Below are positions 6,987-13,922 of a stretch of DNA of 37,194 nucleotides, piece by piece. The position numbers were made by a program, and so were the translations under genes. Numbering within the stretch: the first letter of the stretch is position 1; every line of letters starts with the position of its first letter. Source of the DNA: Pseudoselenomonas ruminantium (GTDB taxonomy: Bacteria > Bacillota > Negativicutes > Selenomonadales > Selenomonadaceae); assembly GCA_015058655.1 (NCBI GenBank), contig SVBX01000032.1, positions 1 to 37,194 of the forward strand, given 5' to 3'. The notes under the pieces are model-generated. The model did no database searches, was not told the origin of the DNA, and saw nothing but the letters and a program-made list of their open reading frames with translations.

Positions 6987-7490
6987 ATGCCAAACAGGAA
7001 GATAGTGAGCGGGGTCATCCTGTCTATGCTGCTGATGCTGTCAGGCTGCACAGGTGCACAGGAGGCTGGGGCAGATACCGGCAGCAGGGCGCAGGTACAG
7101 AGTGCTGCCCGGCAAGAAAGTGAACCCGTGTCAGGAGCAAAGAAGGAACAAGCGATGAAGCTGACCATTGATAATACTGCCGTCCCCGTCACCTGGGAGC
7201 AAAATGCCTCTACTGCGGCGTTGCAGAAGCTGCTGCCTTTGACTATCGAGCTGTCACCTTATGGCGGTTTTGAACAGGTGGGCTCTATTGGGCAAAGCAT
7301 TGTCAGCGCAGATAAGCAGACCACCACCCAATACGGTGATATTGTCCTTTATGCTGGGAACAAGCTGGTTATTTTTTATGGTTCTAATTCTTGGGCCTAT
7401 ACGCGGCTGGGACATATTGAGCTGTCACAGCAGGAAATGACCGCTTTATTAAACCGTGATGGAGTGACGGTGAAGCTCGAGGCAGAGTGA
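6987..7490 (+). CDS. Lipoprotein with a cyclophilin-like domain
   Basis: A 167-aa lipoprotein: a type II signal with lipobox MLSGC (C21), a low-complexity linker (22-54), then a domain from MKLTIDNTAVPVTWEQN to the end that matches the bacterial cyclophilin-like fold (PF18050 type). Typical elements are the 'I.l.pYGgFEqVGsiG' loop, the YGDIVLYAGNKLVIFYG strands, and the WAYTRLGHI ending. These proteins lack the canonical cyclophilin active site and have no defined reaction. ATG 6987 follows GGGAGG. The MerR-type promoter just upstream suggests induction by aldehyde, electrophile or thiol stress. DUF3737 follows 43 bp later and may be co-transcribed. Confidence 0.85.
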   Translation: MPNRKIVSGVILSMLLMLSGCTGAQEAGADTGSRAQVQSAARQESEPVSGAKKEQAMKLTIDNTAVPVTWEQNASTAALQKLLPLTIELSPYGGFEQVGSIGQSIVSADKQTTTQYGDIVLYAGNKLVIFYGSNSWAYTRLGHIELSQQEMTALLNRDGVTVKLEAE

Positions 7491-7533
7491 AGCAGGCTGC
7501 TGTATGATTTGTTGGCAGGGAGGTAGGAATAAG

Positions 7534-8385
7534 ATGGAATTATATAGAGAACAGGTGTTTGACGAAGAACGGGCTCTGTATGGGCAAACGGGGGTGAGGC
7601 TCCTTGCCTGCCGTTTCGATGGCCCTGCAGATGGGGAAAGTGCGCTGAAGGAAGGCCGCGATATTGAAGTGCAGGATTGCTTTTTCAATTTGCGCTATCC
7701 TTTCTGGCATGATGAATATGTGCAGATAAGAAATTCCGAGCTTACGGAACTTTGCCGGGCGGCCTTGTGGTATTCAAGGGATATTCACATTGCAGGTACG
7801 AAGCTGCATGGCATCAAAGCCCTGCGGGAATGTGCTGATGTGCGCATAGATGGCAGCGATATCATTTCAACGGAGTTTGGCTGGTCAGTCAAAAATATCA
7901 AAATGGCTGATACGGCGGTGCAGGGCGAATACTTTATGCTGCGCAGCGAACAGCTGAATTTTGACCATGTAACGTTGCAGGGGAAATATTCGTTCCAGTA
8001 TATTGAGGACGCAGAATTTGCCGATTGTGAGTTGAACACCAAAGACGCCTTTTGGCATGCCAAAAATGTGACGGTCCGCAACAGCGTGATTCGCGGCGAG
8101 TATCTGGCCTGGTATTCGGAGAATCTGACTCTGGAGAACTGTACTATCATCGGCACACAGCCTTTCTGCTATTGCAAGGGGCTGAAACTCAAGAACTGCC
8201 GTATGGTGGATACGGATCTGGCCTTTGAAAAATCCGAGGTCGAAGCAGAGGTTACGACCGTGGTGGACAGCATCAAAAATCCTAAATCCGGCATAATCAA
8301 GGTGCCGGGGGTTAAGGAAATCATCATGGACGACCCGGCAGCCCAGGGCCGCATCATTCTGCCCCGGGCAAGTCGCTGTGCCTAA
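7534..8385 (+). CDS. DUF3737 family right-handed beta-helix protein
   Basis: A 283-aa soluble protein of the DUF3737 family. It contains repeated ~20-residue rungs such as 'v.i.ns.i.geyl.w.s.nl.lencti.gt', the pattern of a right-handed parallel beta-helix, including FFNLRYPFWHDEYVQI, FWHAKNVTVRNSVIRGEYL and LTLENCTIIGTQPFCYCKGL. The rungs are rich in aromatic residues and cysteine. No catalytic motif is visible and the function of the family is unknown. ATG 7534 has GGGAGG 10 bp upstream; the in-frame ATG at 7504 lacks a site. It lies directly behind the cyclophilin-like lipoprotein, probably under the same MerR-type promoter. Confidence 0.85.
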   Translation: MELYREQVFDEERALYGQTGVRLLACRFDGPADGESALKEGRDIEVQDCFFNLRYPFWHDEYVQIRNSELTELCRAALWYSRDIHIAGTKLHGIKALRECADVRIDGSDIISTEFGWSVKNIKMADTAVQGEYFMLRSEQLNFDHVTLQGKYSFQYIEDAEFADCELNTKDAFWHAKNVTVRNSVIRGEYLAWYSENLTLENCTIIGTQPFCYCKGLKLKNCRMVDTDLAFEKSEVEAEVTTVVDSIKNPKSGIIKVPGVKEIIMDDPAAQGRIILPRASRCA

Positions 8386-8394
8386 AAACAGTAG

Positions 8395-8439
8395 TTGACA
8401 TTGACAAAGTCGTTTTTTTGCCCTATGCTATGAAGCATA
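8395..8439 (+). promoter_or_regulatory. Promoter and operator for the Nim/PPOX-like gene
   Basis: Two overlapping -35 candidates, TTGACA at 8395-8400 and 8401-8406, precede TATGCT (8424-8429); the second gives a 17-bp spacer. The -10 is one arm of the palindrome TATGCT-ATGA-AGCATA (8424-8439), so a repressor bound here would block RNA polymerase. A further TTGACA follows at 8447-8452. Confidence 0.6.
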
Positions 8440-8477
8440 ATATGAGTTGACACCTATTGCCACCGGGTAATGGGAGG

Positions 8478-8532
8478 AGCGTCATTTTCTTATCGTTAGG
8501 TCTTGGCAGATAAGAAGATGGCGCTGTTTTTG
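8478..8532 (+). terminator. Terminator-like hairpin in the 5' leader (possible attenuator)
   Basis: The 17-nt arms 8478-8494 and 8509-8525 pair over their full length (two G-U pairs in RNA) around a 14-nt loop, followed by GTTTTTG. The hairpin lies between the promoter and the Nim-like gene, 23 bp before its ATG. A tiny frame, ATG 8470 to TAG (MGGASFSYR), overlaps the 5' arm and could be a leader peptide. Confidence 0.6.
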
Positions 8533-8548
8533 TAGGAGGCAGGATAAT

Positions 8549-9025
8549 ATGTTTAGGAAGATGCGGAGATTCAAGCAGCAGCTGCCGGAGGCAGAGTGCA
8601 GGGAAGTTTTGCGGGAGCAGAAGCGGGGCGTGCTGTCCATGCTGGGGGACGATGGCTATCCCTACGGCATTCCCATGAATCATTGGTACTGCGAGGAGGA
8701 TGGTGTCCTTTATTTCCACAGCGCCAAAGAAGGGCACAGGATGGATGCCATCAGGGCTTGCGACAAGGTGAGCTACTGTGTTCACGATGAAGGCTGGCAA
8801 AAGCCTGGTGACTGGGCCCTCAACATCAGGAGCGTGGTAGTCTTTGGGAGGATGCAGCTGGTGACGGATGAGGAGAAGACGCGACAAATCTGCAGCTCCC
8901 TGGTGCGAAAATTCACCGATGATGAAGCGTATCTGGAAAAAGAATTAAAACACGCCCTGTCCAGAGTGCAATGCCTGGCTTTGATTCCTGAGTATATGAC
9001 CGGGAAATTGGTCAATGAATCGTAA
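8549..9025 (+). CDS. Pyridoxamine-5'-phosphate-oxidase-like flavoprotein (NimA type)
   Basis: A 158-aa split-barrel flavin-binding protein of the PPOX/NimA family. Recognisable elements are RGVLSMLGDDGYPYGIPMNH (strands 1-2), LYFHSAKEGHRMDAIRACDK (the flavin-phosphate region and the 'H..G.k.d.i' loop) and the SVVVFGRM strand. Relatives reduce or bind nitroimidazoles, or simply bind FMN; activity cannot be read from sequence. ATG 8549 follows TAGGAGG. It has its own promoter, a palindromic operator and an attenuator-like hairpin, indicating induced expression. It fits the surrounding flavin and redox genes. Confidence 0.85.
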   Translation: MFRKMRRFKQQLPEAECREVLREQKRGVLSMLGDDGYPYGIPMNHWYCEEDGVLYFHSAKEGHRMDAIRACDKVSYCVHDEGWQKPGDWALNIRSVVVFGRMQLVTDEEKTRQICSSLVRKFTDDEAYLEKELKHALSRVQCLALIPEYMTGKLVNES

Positions 9026-9073
9026 TATGATAGTATGATTGATATTTCAAAAGCAGAAAATTTATTGTAACTA

Positions 9074-9132
9074 TTGACATTACAACATGGTGGTGATATC
9101 ATTGTCATTGTAATCAAGAGGATTACAATGAC
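9074..9132 (+). promoter_or_regulatory. Consensus promoter and long palindromic operator for the cupin gene
   Basis: TTGACA (9074-9079), a 17-bp spacer and TATCAT (9097-9102) make a near-consensus promoter. From 9104 to 9132 runs a perfect 12-bp inverted repeat, GTCATTGTAATC-AAGAG-GATTACAATGAC, covering the expected transcription start. Half-sites of the same word (ATTACAA at 9079-9085, ATTGTAA at 9064-9070) flank the -35. This is a strong repressor-site layout of MarR or HxlR style. The alternative is a 5' stabilising hairpin. Confidence 0.8.
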
Positions 9133-9160
9133 TTGGGTAAATGATTTGGAGGAGAGCAAG

Positions 9161-9517
9161 ATGGCAAATTTCAACAAAGTAAGTGTGGCAAATGATGCAA
9201 GGACGGAGCTGCATGACAAACTGCAGCTGACGGGTGCTGAGGTTAGTGTCAATAACCTGCCCGCAGGAGCAAGCGTGCCCTTCGTGCACTATCACAAGAA
9301 GAATGAAGAAATCTACTTCGTCACGGCTGGCAAGGGCAAAGCTGTGATTGATGGCGAGACGGTGGAGCTCAAGGCAGGTGACTGGCTGCGCATTTCGCCA
9401 GCAGGCCGCCGTCAGTTCTTTGCCGCTGCTGATGAGGGTATCAGCTATATCTGCATCCAGGTACGGGAAAATTCTTTGGAGGAATACACCGCTGACGATG
9501 CTGGCATTGAGCAGTAA
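9161..9517 (+). CDS. Cupin-domain protein
   Basis: A 118-aa single-domain cupin. Motif 1 is VHYHKKNEEIYFVTAGKGKA (H-x-H, E and a G near the expected places) and motif 2 is ISPAGRRQFFAAADEG, where the usual histidine before the second strand is replaced by R-R-Q. A full 3-His/1-Glu metal site is therefore doubtful. ATG 9161 follows GGAGGAGAG and lies about 52 bp downstream of the likely transcription start. Upstream in-frame starts fall inside the operator and are not credible. It is probably a small-molecule-binding or sugar-isomerase-like cupin; the ligand is unknown. Regulated by the palindromic operator at 9104-9132. Confidence 0.85.
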   Translation: MANFNKVSVANDARTELHDKLQLTGAEVSVNNLPAGASVPFVHYHKKNEEIYFVTAGKGKAVIDGETVELKAGDWLRISPAGRRQFFAAADEGISYICIQVRENSLEEYTADDAGIEQ

Positions 9518-9529
9518 AACTTGATTGAC

Positions 9530-9576
9530 AAAAAAGGTCTCATTGTAATACCATGTCTTGCAATGAGACCTTTTTT
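9530..9576. terminator. Terminator after the cupin gene
   Basis: AAAAAAGGTCTCATTG (9530-9545) pairs with CAATGAGACCTTTTTT (9561-9576). It is a long perfect stem with flanking A and T runs and could stop transcription from both sides. Confidence 0.92.
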
Positions 9577-9975
9577 ATTGAGAGCAGCACTTTACAACAT
9601 TTAGGCGGCAGACCATAGCTCTTTGACCAGTTGGGCAAGCGTATCGAAACCTTACGAAGCAGCAGGCTGCTTTTGCAGCTTTTGAAAAACACTTCGATGT
9701 CCCAGCGATGGCCGTAGATGCGGATGATGTCATTCTTGCTGAGGCTCATGTCCGTGCAGATTATGGCAATCCAGTCCTTGCGGTTGTTACGATTGCGGAC
9801 ACAGACGATGCGGGCATCTATGCCATTTTCGCCATTCTTGTCCTGGCCAACTTTTACAGTTACGGACAGGAGATACCTGGAACGGCCCCAGCGTTTCTTG
9901 CTGTCCATGGATTTTCCTTCGAAGAGGTAGAATCTCTTGCTGCTGCGCTTACATCGATACCAAGGAAATCTGAAT
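9540..9975 (-). pseudogene. IS4-type DDE transposase fragment
   Basis: Read on the minus strand, this encodes RRYLL-type and DIIRIYGHRWDIEVFFKSCK, the conserved 'YR.RW.IE.FFK..K' region around the catalytic glutamate of IS4-family transposases. It also has KDWIAIICTDMSLS, the strand before it. The N-terminal two-thirds are missing. After FFKSCK the frame shifts and runs into the terminator, so the C-terminus is scrambled too. No terminal inverted repeats were found. It abuts the truncated rtcB at about 9975, so it probably marks the deletion that removed the rest of rtcB. Confidence 0.75.
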
Positions 9976-9982
9976 GGAACTA

Positions 9983-10222
9983 TTCACTCTCCATGTAGTC
10001 AGTCGGATGATGTCCCGGATGCAGGCCAAGGCACAGCTGAAGCTGGAGGATTACAGGCAGTCTATGGAAGGTGTATATTCCACTTCCGTAGGCAAAGATA
10101 CTTTAGATGAAGCACCTATGGCCTGTAAGTCCCTGTCGGACATTCTGGATGTCATCGGTGACACGGTTGAGGTCATAGATGTGATAAGGCTGGTTTACAA
10201 CTTCAAGGCGGCGGAGAAGTAA
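9983..10222 (+). pseudogene. rtcB: 3' remnant of an RtcB-type RNA ligase gene
   Basis: About 75 residues match the C-terminus of RtcB, the GTP- and Mn-dependent RNA 3'-phosphate ligase: MSRMQAKAQLKLEDYRQSME, GVYSTSVGKDTLDEAPMA, then IGDTVEVIDVIRLVYNFKA. The catalytic HGAGR segment upstream of MSR has become H-V-V-S-R. The conserved histidine, which carries GMP in RtcB, is still present, but the following G-A-G is lost. Everything N-terminal is gone, replaced by transposase debris. No ribosome binding site precedes it. It cannot be active. Confidence 0.75.
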
Positions 10223-10247
10223 CTGGGAACGGAGAGGAGGAATGACC

Positions 10248-10787
10248 ATGAGAAGGTGCATAAGGACTGTATGGCTTGCACTGGTTCTGATGCTTGCCAT
10301 GATGGCAACAGCATTGGCCAATTATCCCAGCACATTGGATAGCGGGAACCTGGTGCTGGTGGATGGCGGCATGGGAGTAGGGTATTATGCAGACAGGTCA
10401 TCAGTGCAAGTGGAGCAGTATGCGCCACCAAGGTATCAGCTGGCTATCAATGTTGTAAGTGTGACATTTTCTGATGAATATTGGCGGAGCCACGAGACTT
10501 ACATTGGCGGACCATATACCATGGGAGATAGCCTTACCTTTAAGTTCCGCTACAATTGGGATAGGAAGGTTATTTCCTACCAGCGGGGAGAAAACTGGCT
10601 GGATTGGGACATCAACCACGACTACTGCCATGCCGATGGAGATCCAATGGTTCCCTTCACAGCAGAGGTAGCCTTTGTGAGTGCATACAACATGAAGTTT
10701 TTTGCTGACAAGCTGGGCTATAGCCCGGTGCTGAAGAAGCATCAGCGGGTAATTGATGAACAGCTTTATCTAAGACTTGGGATTTGA
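10248..10787 (+). CDS. Secreted protein of unknown function
   Basis: A 179-aa protein with a clear Sec signal (RRCIRT, hydrophobic WLALVLMLAMMATALA, cut before NYPS). The mature part is rich in aromatic residues, with strand-like segments LVLVDGGMGVGYYADRSSVQ, YQLAINVVSVTF and FRYNWDRKVISY, so a small beta-rich envelope protein is likely. I do not know a characterised family. I have the impression that similar proteins are common in Selenomonas-like bacteria, but this is memory only. ATG 10248 lies 7 bp after GAGGAGG; ATG 10242 would be too close. It follows dead rtcB and precedes the MBL-flavodoxin gene by 17 bp, possibly in one transcript. Confidence 0.65.
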   Translation: MRRCIRTVWLALVLMLAMMATALANYPSTLDSGNLVLVDGGMGVGYYADRSSVQVEQYAPPRYQLAINVVSVTFSDEYWRSHETYIGGPYTMGDSLTFKFRYNWDRKVISYQRGENWLDWDINHDYCHADGDPMVPFTAEVAFVSAYNMKFFADKLGYSPVLKKHQRVIDEQLYLRLGI

Positions 10788-10804
10788 ATTCAGGAGGCTT
10801 CATT

Positions 10805-12145
10805 ATGGCATATGGATCCGTATATACATTAAGAGTCCTGATGAATGATTGGGGGGTAGATGACAATCGAGAGCTTGAGTTTGAGCATGGACTTTCTTTC
10901 TATGTAGAGACGCCGGAGAGCAGGTTCCTCTTTGACTGCGGTCATACTGGGGCTGTCTGGCGCAATGCGGAAAAGATGGGGGTGGACTTATCTGCTGTGC
11001 AGTTTGTGGTACTTAGTCACTCCCACTATGATCATGCAGGTGGATTTCCTTCCTTGCTAAAACATGTGAAGCAAAAAGTCATTTATACCGGCAAGAAGTT
11101 CTGGCAGGAGAAATTTTCTTATGACAAAGAAAGGGATGAGTATGCATATAAGGGTTGCGGCTTTACTAAAGAAGCTTTGGATAGTTGGGGTGTTGAGCAG
11201 TTTGAATGTGATGGTTCAATAAGGCTGGATAACTTTGCTATGTTGTTCACAGGCTTTTCTCGCCGCTATGATTTTGAGACTATCCCAGAGAAATTCGTGC
11301 GGGGGCAAGACAAGGAGCCTGACACCTTTGACGATGAAATCTGCCTGCTGCTGCAAGAAGGTCGGGGTTGGGCTATGGTGGTTGGTTGCGCCCACCGTGG
11401 CATTTTGAATATGGTGGCTGAGGTTAAGGAGCGTACGGGCAAGGACGTGGTGCGAGTTGTGGGCGGCATTCACCTGGTGGGGGCAGACGATGAACGCATC
11501 AGCCGTACGTTCAAAGAGTTGAAGGCCATGGGAGTACAGTGTTTTAACCTATGTCACTGCTCCGCTGACAGGAGTTGCAAGTCCGAGGCTTGGCCAGCTG
11601 ATCTTGTTCTTCTTGCCGGAGGATCAACCATTGAGGTAGAAGGCAAAGGGTGCATGAAGGCCGCCATTATCTACGACTCCCGTATCCATACCACGGAAAA
11701 GGCCGCTTCTTTCATTGCAGAAGGGATACATAACGCAGGCATGCAGCCCGCCTGTTTCCATATCGACGCGATTGATGAAGCGGACTTTGAGTACATTGTC
11801 AATTCAAATCTTGTCATCTTCGGCTCGCCTACCTACATGGCCTCCGTCACTGCTAAAATGAAAACCTGGCTGGAGGCTAACTGGCAGAAGCTGAATTTGG
11901 CTAACAAGCTTGGTGGCGCTTTCGCCACTGAGCAGTATATCCATGGAGGTGGGGAGAACGCTATCAAGGAACTCCTGACTTTTATGATGGTGCAGGGGAT
12001 GCTGGTATATTCCGGCGGCAATAATTACGGCAAACCTATCATACATCTGGGTCCTGTAGGCATGAGCCAGGATATAGAAAGCTTTCGGGATTTGTTTGTG
12101 ACCTATGGTGAACGCATGGGAGATGTGGCGGTTTCTGTGATGTGA
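10805..12145 (+). CDS. Metallo-beta-lactamase-fold / flavodoxin fusion protein
   Basis: A 446-aa two-domain protein. Residues 1-280 are an MBL fold of the type found in the dihydropterin/methanopterin-linked 'aminobenzene-phosphate synthase-like' group: SHSHYDHAGG (H72, H74, D76, H77), VVGCAHRGILN (H197) and VVGGIHLVGADDERI (H223). A CHCSADRSC segment follows (250-258). Residues 284-446 are a flavodoxin-type domain: AAIIYDSRIHTTEKAASFIA and VIFGSPTYMASVTAKMKTWL. The order MBL then flavodoxin mirrors flavodiiron O2/NO reductases, but the MBL half belongs to a different branch. ATG 10805 follows CAGGAGG. A terminator follows. A flavin-dependent redox reaction at the metal centre is plausible but inferred. 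Confidence 0.85.
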   Translation: MAYGSVYTLRVLMNDWGVDDNRELEFEHGLSFYVETPESRFLFDCGHTGAVWRNAEKMGVDLSAVQFVVLSHSHYDHAGGFPSLLKHVKQKVIYTGKKFWQEKFSYDKERDEYAYKGCGFTKEALDSWGVEQFECDGSIRLDNFAMLFTGFSRRYDFETIPEKFVRGQDKEPDTFDDEICLLLQEGRGWAMVVGCAHRGILNMVAEVKERTGKDVVRVVGGIHLVGADDERISRTFKELKAMGVQCFNLCHCSADRSCKSEAWPADLVLLAGGSTIEVEGKGCMKAAIIYDSRIHTTEKAASFIAEGIHNAGMQPACFHIDAIDEADFEYIVNSNLVIFGSPTYMASVTAKMKTWLEANWQKLNLANKLGGAFATEQYIHGGGENAIKELLTFMMVQGMLVYSGGNNYGKPIIHLGPVGMSQDIESFRDLFVTYGERMGDVAVSVM

Positions 12146-12170
12146 CAGATATTTCCTAAGTTGAAATGAG

Positions 12171-12211
12171 AAAAGACCTTGAGCGCCTTAGTATGGCTTT
12201 CAAGGTCTTTT
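12171..12211 (+). terminator. Terminator after the MBL-flavodoxin gene
   Basis: AAAAGACCTTGA (12171-12182) pairs with TCAAGGTCTTTT (12200-12211), continuing into more T residues. Confidence 0.9.
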
Positions 12212-12258
12212 TTGGTTAGTAAAGGGGACAGGGAGGATAATGTCTAATGTGCCATCAG

Positions 12259-12579
12259 TTACGCTGTCAAATAATTTTGTATTTCTTTCTCCAAGTCCTT
12301 CAAGGAATCGGTGGGTTCGAAGCGATTTACCGCATTGCCCTGACGGTCTACCAGGAATTTGGTGAAATTCCACTTGATATCCGGAGTTTCTTTGTAATGC
12401 CAGTCCCTAGCACGAAGCAGCAAGCTCATGCCCTTTGCCTTCAAGCCTTTGCCGAACCCCTTAAAGCTTTGCTGTGACTTGAGGTAGGTATAAAGTGTCA
12501 GTTCGTTTTCACCATTTACATCAGCTTTCTGCATCCTGGGGAATTTAGTGTGGTAGTTAAGAGCGCAGAACTGCTGGAT
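12259..12579 (-). pseudogene. C-terminal half of a glutathione peroxidase gene
   Basis: On the minus strand, from about IQQFCALNYHTKFPRMQKAD to the stop at 12259-12261, the sequence is the C-terminal half of a bacterial glutathione peroxidase: VNGENELTLYTYLKSQ, the conserved WNFTKFLVDRQGNAVNRFEP, then a final helix. The N-terminal half with the catalytic Cys/Sec and Gln is absent. Homology ends sharply at 12579 and ohrR-type coding begins at 12581 on the other strand. The fragment has no start signal and must be inactive. Confidence 0.82.
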
Positions 12580-12580
12580 A

Positions 12581-12838
12581 CACCTGGATTCCGGCACATT
12601 GACCCCGTTATTGAAGAAACTGGAGGCAGCCGGATATCTGAAACGCTATCGCAAGCCGGAGGATGAGCGTCTGCTGGTAGTAGCCATCACAGAGGAGGGG
12701 CGTGCACTGCGAGAGGAAGCGGAGAAGATACCTGGGGAGCTGGGATGCATGCTGGCAAAAAAAGGAGATTTCCTCACATTGGAAGAATTAGAGAATCTGA
12801 AGAGGCAGCTATATCGAATAATAGAGGTCCTGAAATAA
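12581..12838 (+). pseudogene. C-terminal part of a MarR/OhrR-type regulator gene
   Basis: From codon 12581 the frame reads HLDSGTLTPLLKKLEAAGYL, then KPEDERLLVVAITEEG. This is the recognition helix and wing of OhrR-type organic-peroxide repressors ('YLDSGTLTPLLKKLE..GY..R.R...DER'). The N-terminal helices, including the redox cysteine, are missing. The first in-frame start (TTG 12599) has no ribosome site and lies within the DNA-binding helix. Together with the gpx fragment this records one deletion between two oxidative-stress genes. Confidence 0.8.
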
Positions 12839-12856
12839 AAGCCGGATGTTAATTAT

Positions 12857-12880
12857 TAGCCTCCAGGAAGAGGCTAGGAG
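12857..12880 (+). promoter_or_regulatory. Hairpin adjoining the sfsA Shine-Dalgarno
   Basis: TAGCCTC (12857-12863) and GAGGCTA (12870-12876) form a 7-bp hairpin whose 3' arm runs straight into the AGGAGG Shine-Dalgarno (12876-12881) of sfsA. It may influence initiation. Coincidence is possible. Confidence 0.4.
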
Positions 12881-12888
12881 GAAATGGC

Positions 12889-13563
12889 ATGAAGTACAAA
12901 AAAGTGGTTGAGGCAAGATTCCTTGTACGTCCCAATCGCTTCGTGGCCAAGGTAGATATCGCAGGAAAGATGGAGACTGTCCATGTGAAAAACACGGGTA
13001 GGTGTAAGGAACTACTGCTGCCAAATGTGCCTGTAATTCTGGCAGAGGCAGATAATCCCAACCGCAAGACCAGGTATGACCTCATAGCAGTAGAGAAAGC
13101 GGGGCTGGGACTTATCAATATCGATAGCCAGGCCCCCAACAAGGTAATGGGGGAGTGGCTGGCTGGAAAAGGCTATGATGTGGTGAAGCCGGAGTACAGC
13201 TATGGTAGCTCCCGTATAGATTTCTGCATGGAGCGCGGCAGGCAGAAATACCTGCTGGAGGTCAAGGGCTGCACTCTGGAGAAGGATGGCATGGGGTATT
13301 TCCCTGATGCGCCCACGGAACGGGGCATCAAGCATATCCATGAACTGATTGAGGCCAAGAAAGCTGGCTATTGGTGCGGGCTGGCCTTCGTTATCCAGAT
13401 GCCGCAGGTTGGGAAGGTATGTCCAAACATTGAAACTCACCCTGCCTTCGGAGATGCCTGGAGAGAAGCCCTGGAGGCAGGTGTCAGGATATGGTTCTTG
13501 GGGTGCAATGTGGAGGCAGATTCCTTGACCATAGATGAGAGCCGTGTAATGGCGGAGGAGTGA
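12889..13563 (+). CDS. sfsA: SfsA family DNA/RNA nuclease-like protein
   Basis: A 224-aa SfsA homologue of normal length. The N-terminal OB-like part has RFLVRPNRFVAKVDI, VHVKNTGRCKELLLP and TRYDLIAVEK. The C-terminal PD-(D/E)XK-like core has SSRIDFCMERG, LLEVKGCTLEKDGMGYFPDA and PTERGIKHIHEL. The E-x-K catalytic pair and the aspartate of SRIDF are intact. SfsA was first linked to maltose gene expression in E. coli, and structural work supports nuclease or nucleic-acid binding; its true role is unclear. ATG 12889 follows AGGAGG. Its 3' end meets the truncated ssb tail-to-tail, with the ssb frame running ~80 bp into sfsA. Confidence 0.93.
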   Translation: MKYKKVVEARFLVRPNRFVAKVDIAGKMETVHVKNTGRCKELLLPNVPVILAEADNPNRKTRYDLIAVEKAGLGLINIDSQAPNKVMGEWLAGKGYDVVKPEYSYGSSRIDFCMERGRQKYLLEVKGCTLEKDGMGYFPDAPTERGIKHIHELIEAKKAGYWCGLAFVIQMPQVGKVCPNIETHPAFGDAWREALEAGVRIWFLGCNVEADSLTIDESRVMAEE

Positions 13564-13834
13564 CATGGCAGCGTTCGCCCTCGGCAGTGTCGTAGGAACG
13601 GCGCTGGAGTTTGTCTGTGACACCTACAAGGTAACCTTTGCAGAGATGGTCGGAGCAAACTTTCGCCAGTTTCCTCCAGACGGTAACAGGGATAAATTCT
13701 GGATTGGATTCTTCATCTTTCTTGACAAAATCCGGCTTTACTGCAAGATTGATAGTGGTGACGGAGGTATCGTTAGAGGTTTCCTTGATTTCCACAGGTT
13801 GGGTTACACGGTCAGTAAGTTCAACGACCTTCAT
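13564..13834 (-). pseudogene. Truncated single-stranded-DNA-binding protein (SSB-like)
   Basis: Read on the minus strand from ATG at 13834 (AAAGGAG upstream): MKVVELTDRVTQPVEI, TINLAVKPDF, FIPVTVWRKLAKVC, KGYLVGVTDKLQRRSYD, TAEGER. This is the OB-fold pattern of SSB ('V.L.GR...DPE', 'f.lAV', 'DFIPV.vW.k.Ae', 'KG..v.v.G.lq.RSYd'). Homology stops after about 88 residues, before the last strand and acidic tail. The frame then runs on into antisense sfsA to 13484. It is probably a truncated gene, although a short SSB could still fold partly. Its start codon is 88 bp from, and divergent to, the primase-helicase gene. Confidence 0.7.
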
Positions 13835-13922
13835 GGTGAATTCTCCTTTGTAAACTAACAACAACAATCAAAGTGTTGCTGGACTTGAAGTTGAAGTAGT
13901 TACAGTGAAGATAGGGGGTGAT

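Noticed and set aside
12259..12597. A complete small glutathione peroxidase starting at 12597
   Set aside because: The catalytic Cys/Sec region is absent and the upstream codons belong to the opposing ohrR fragment.
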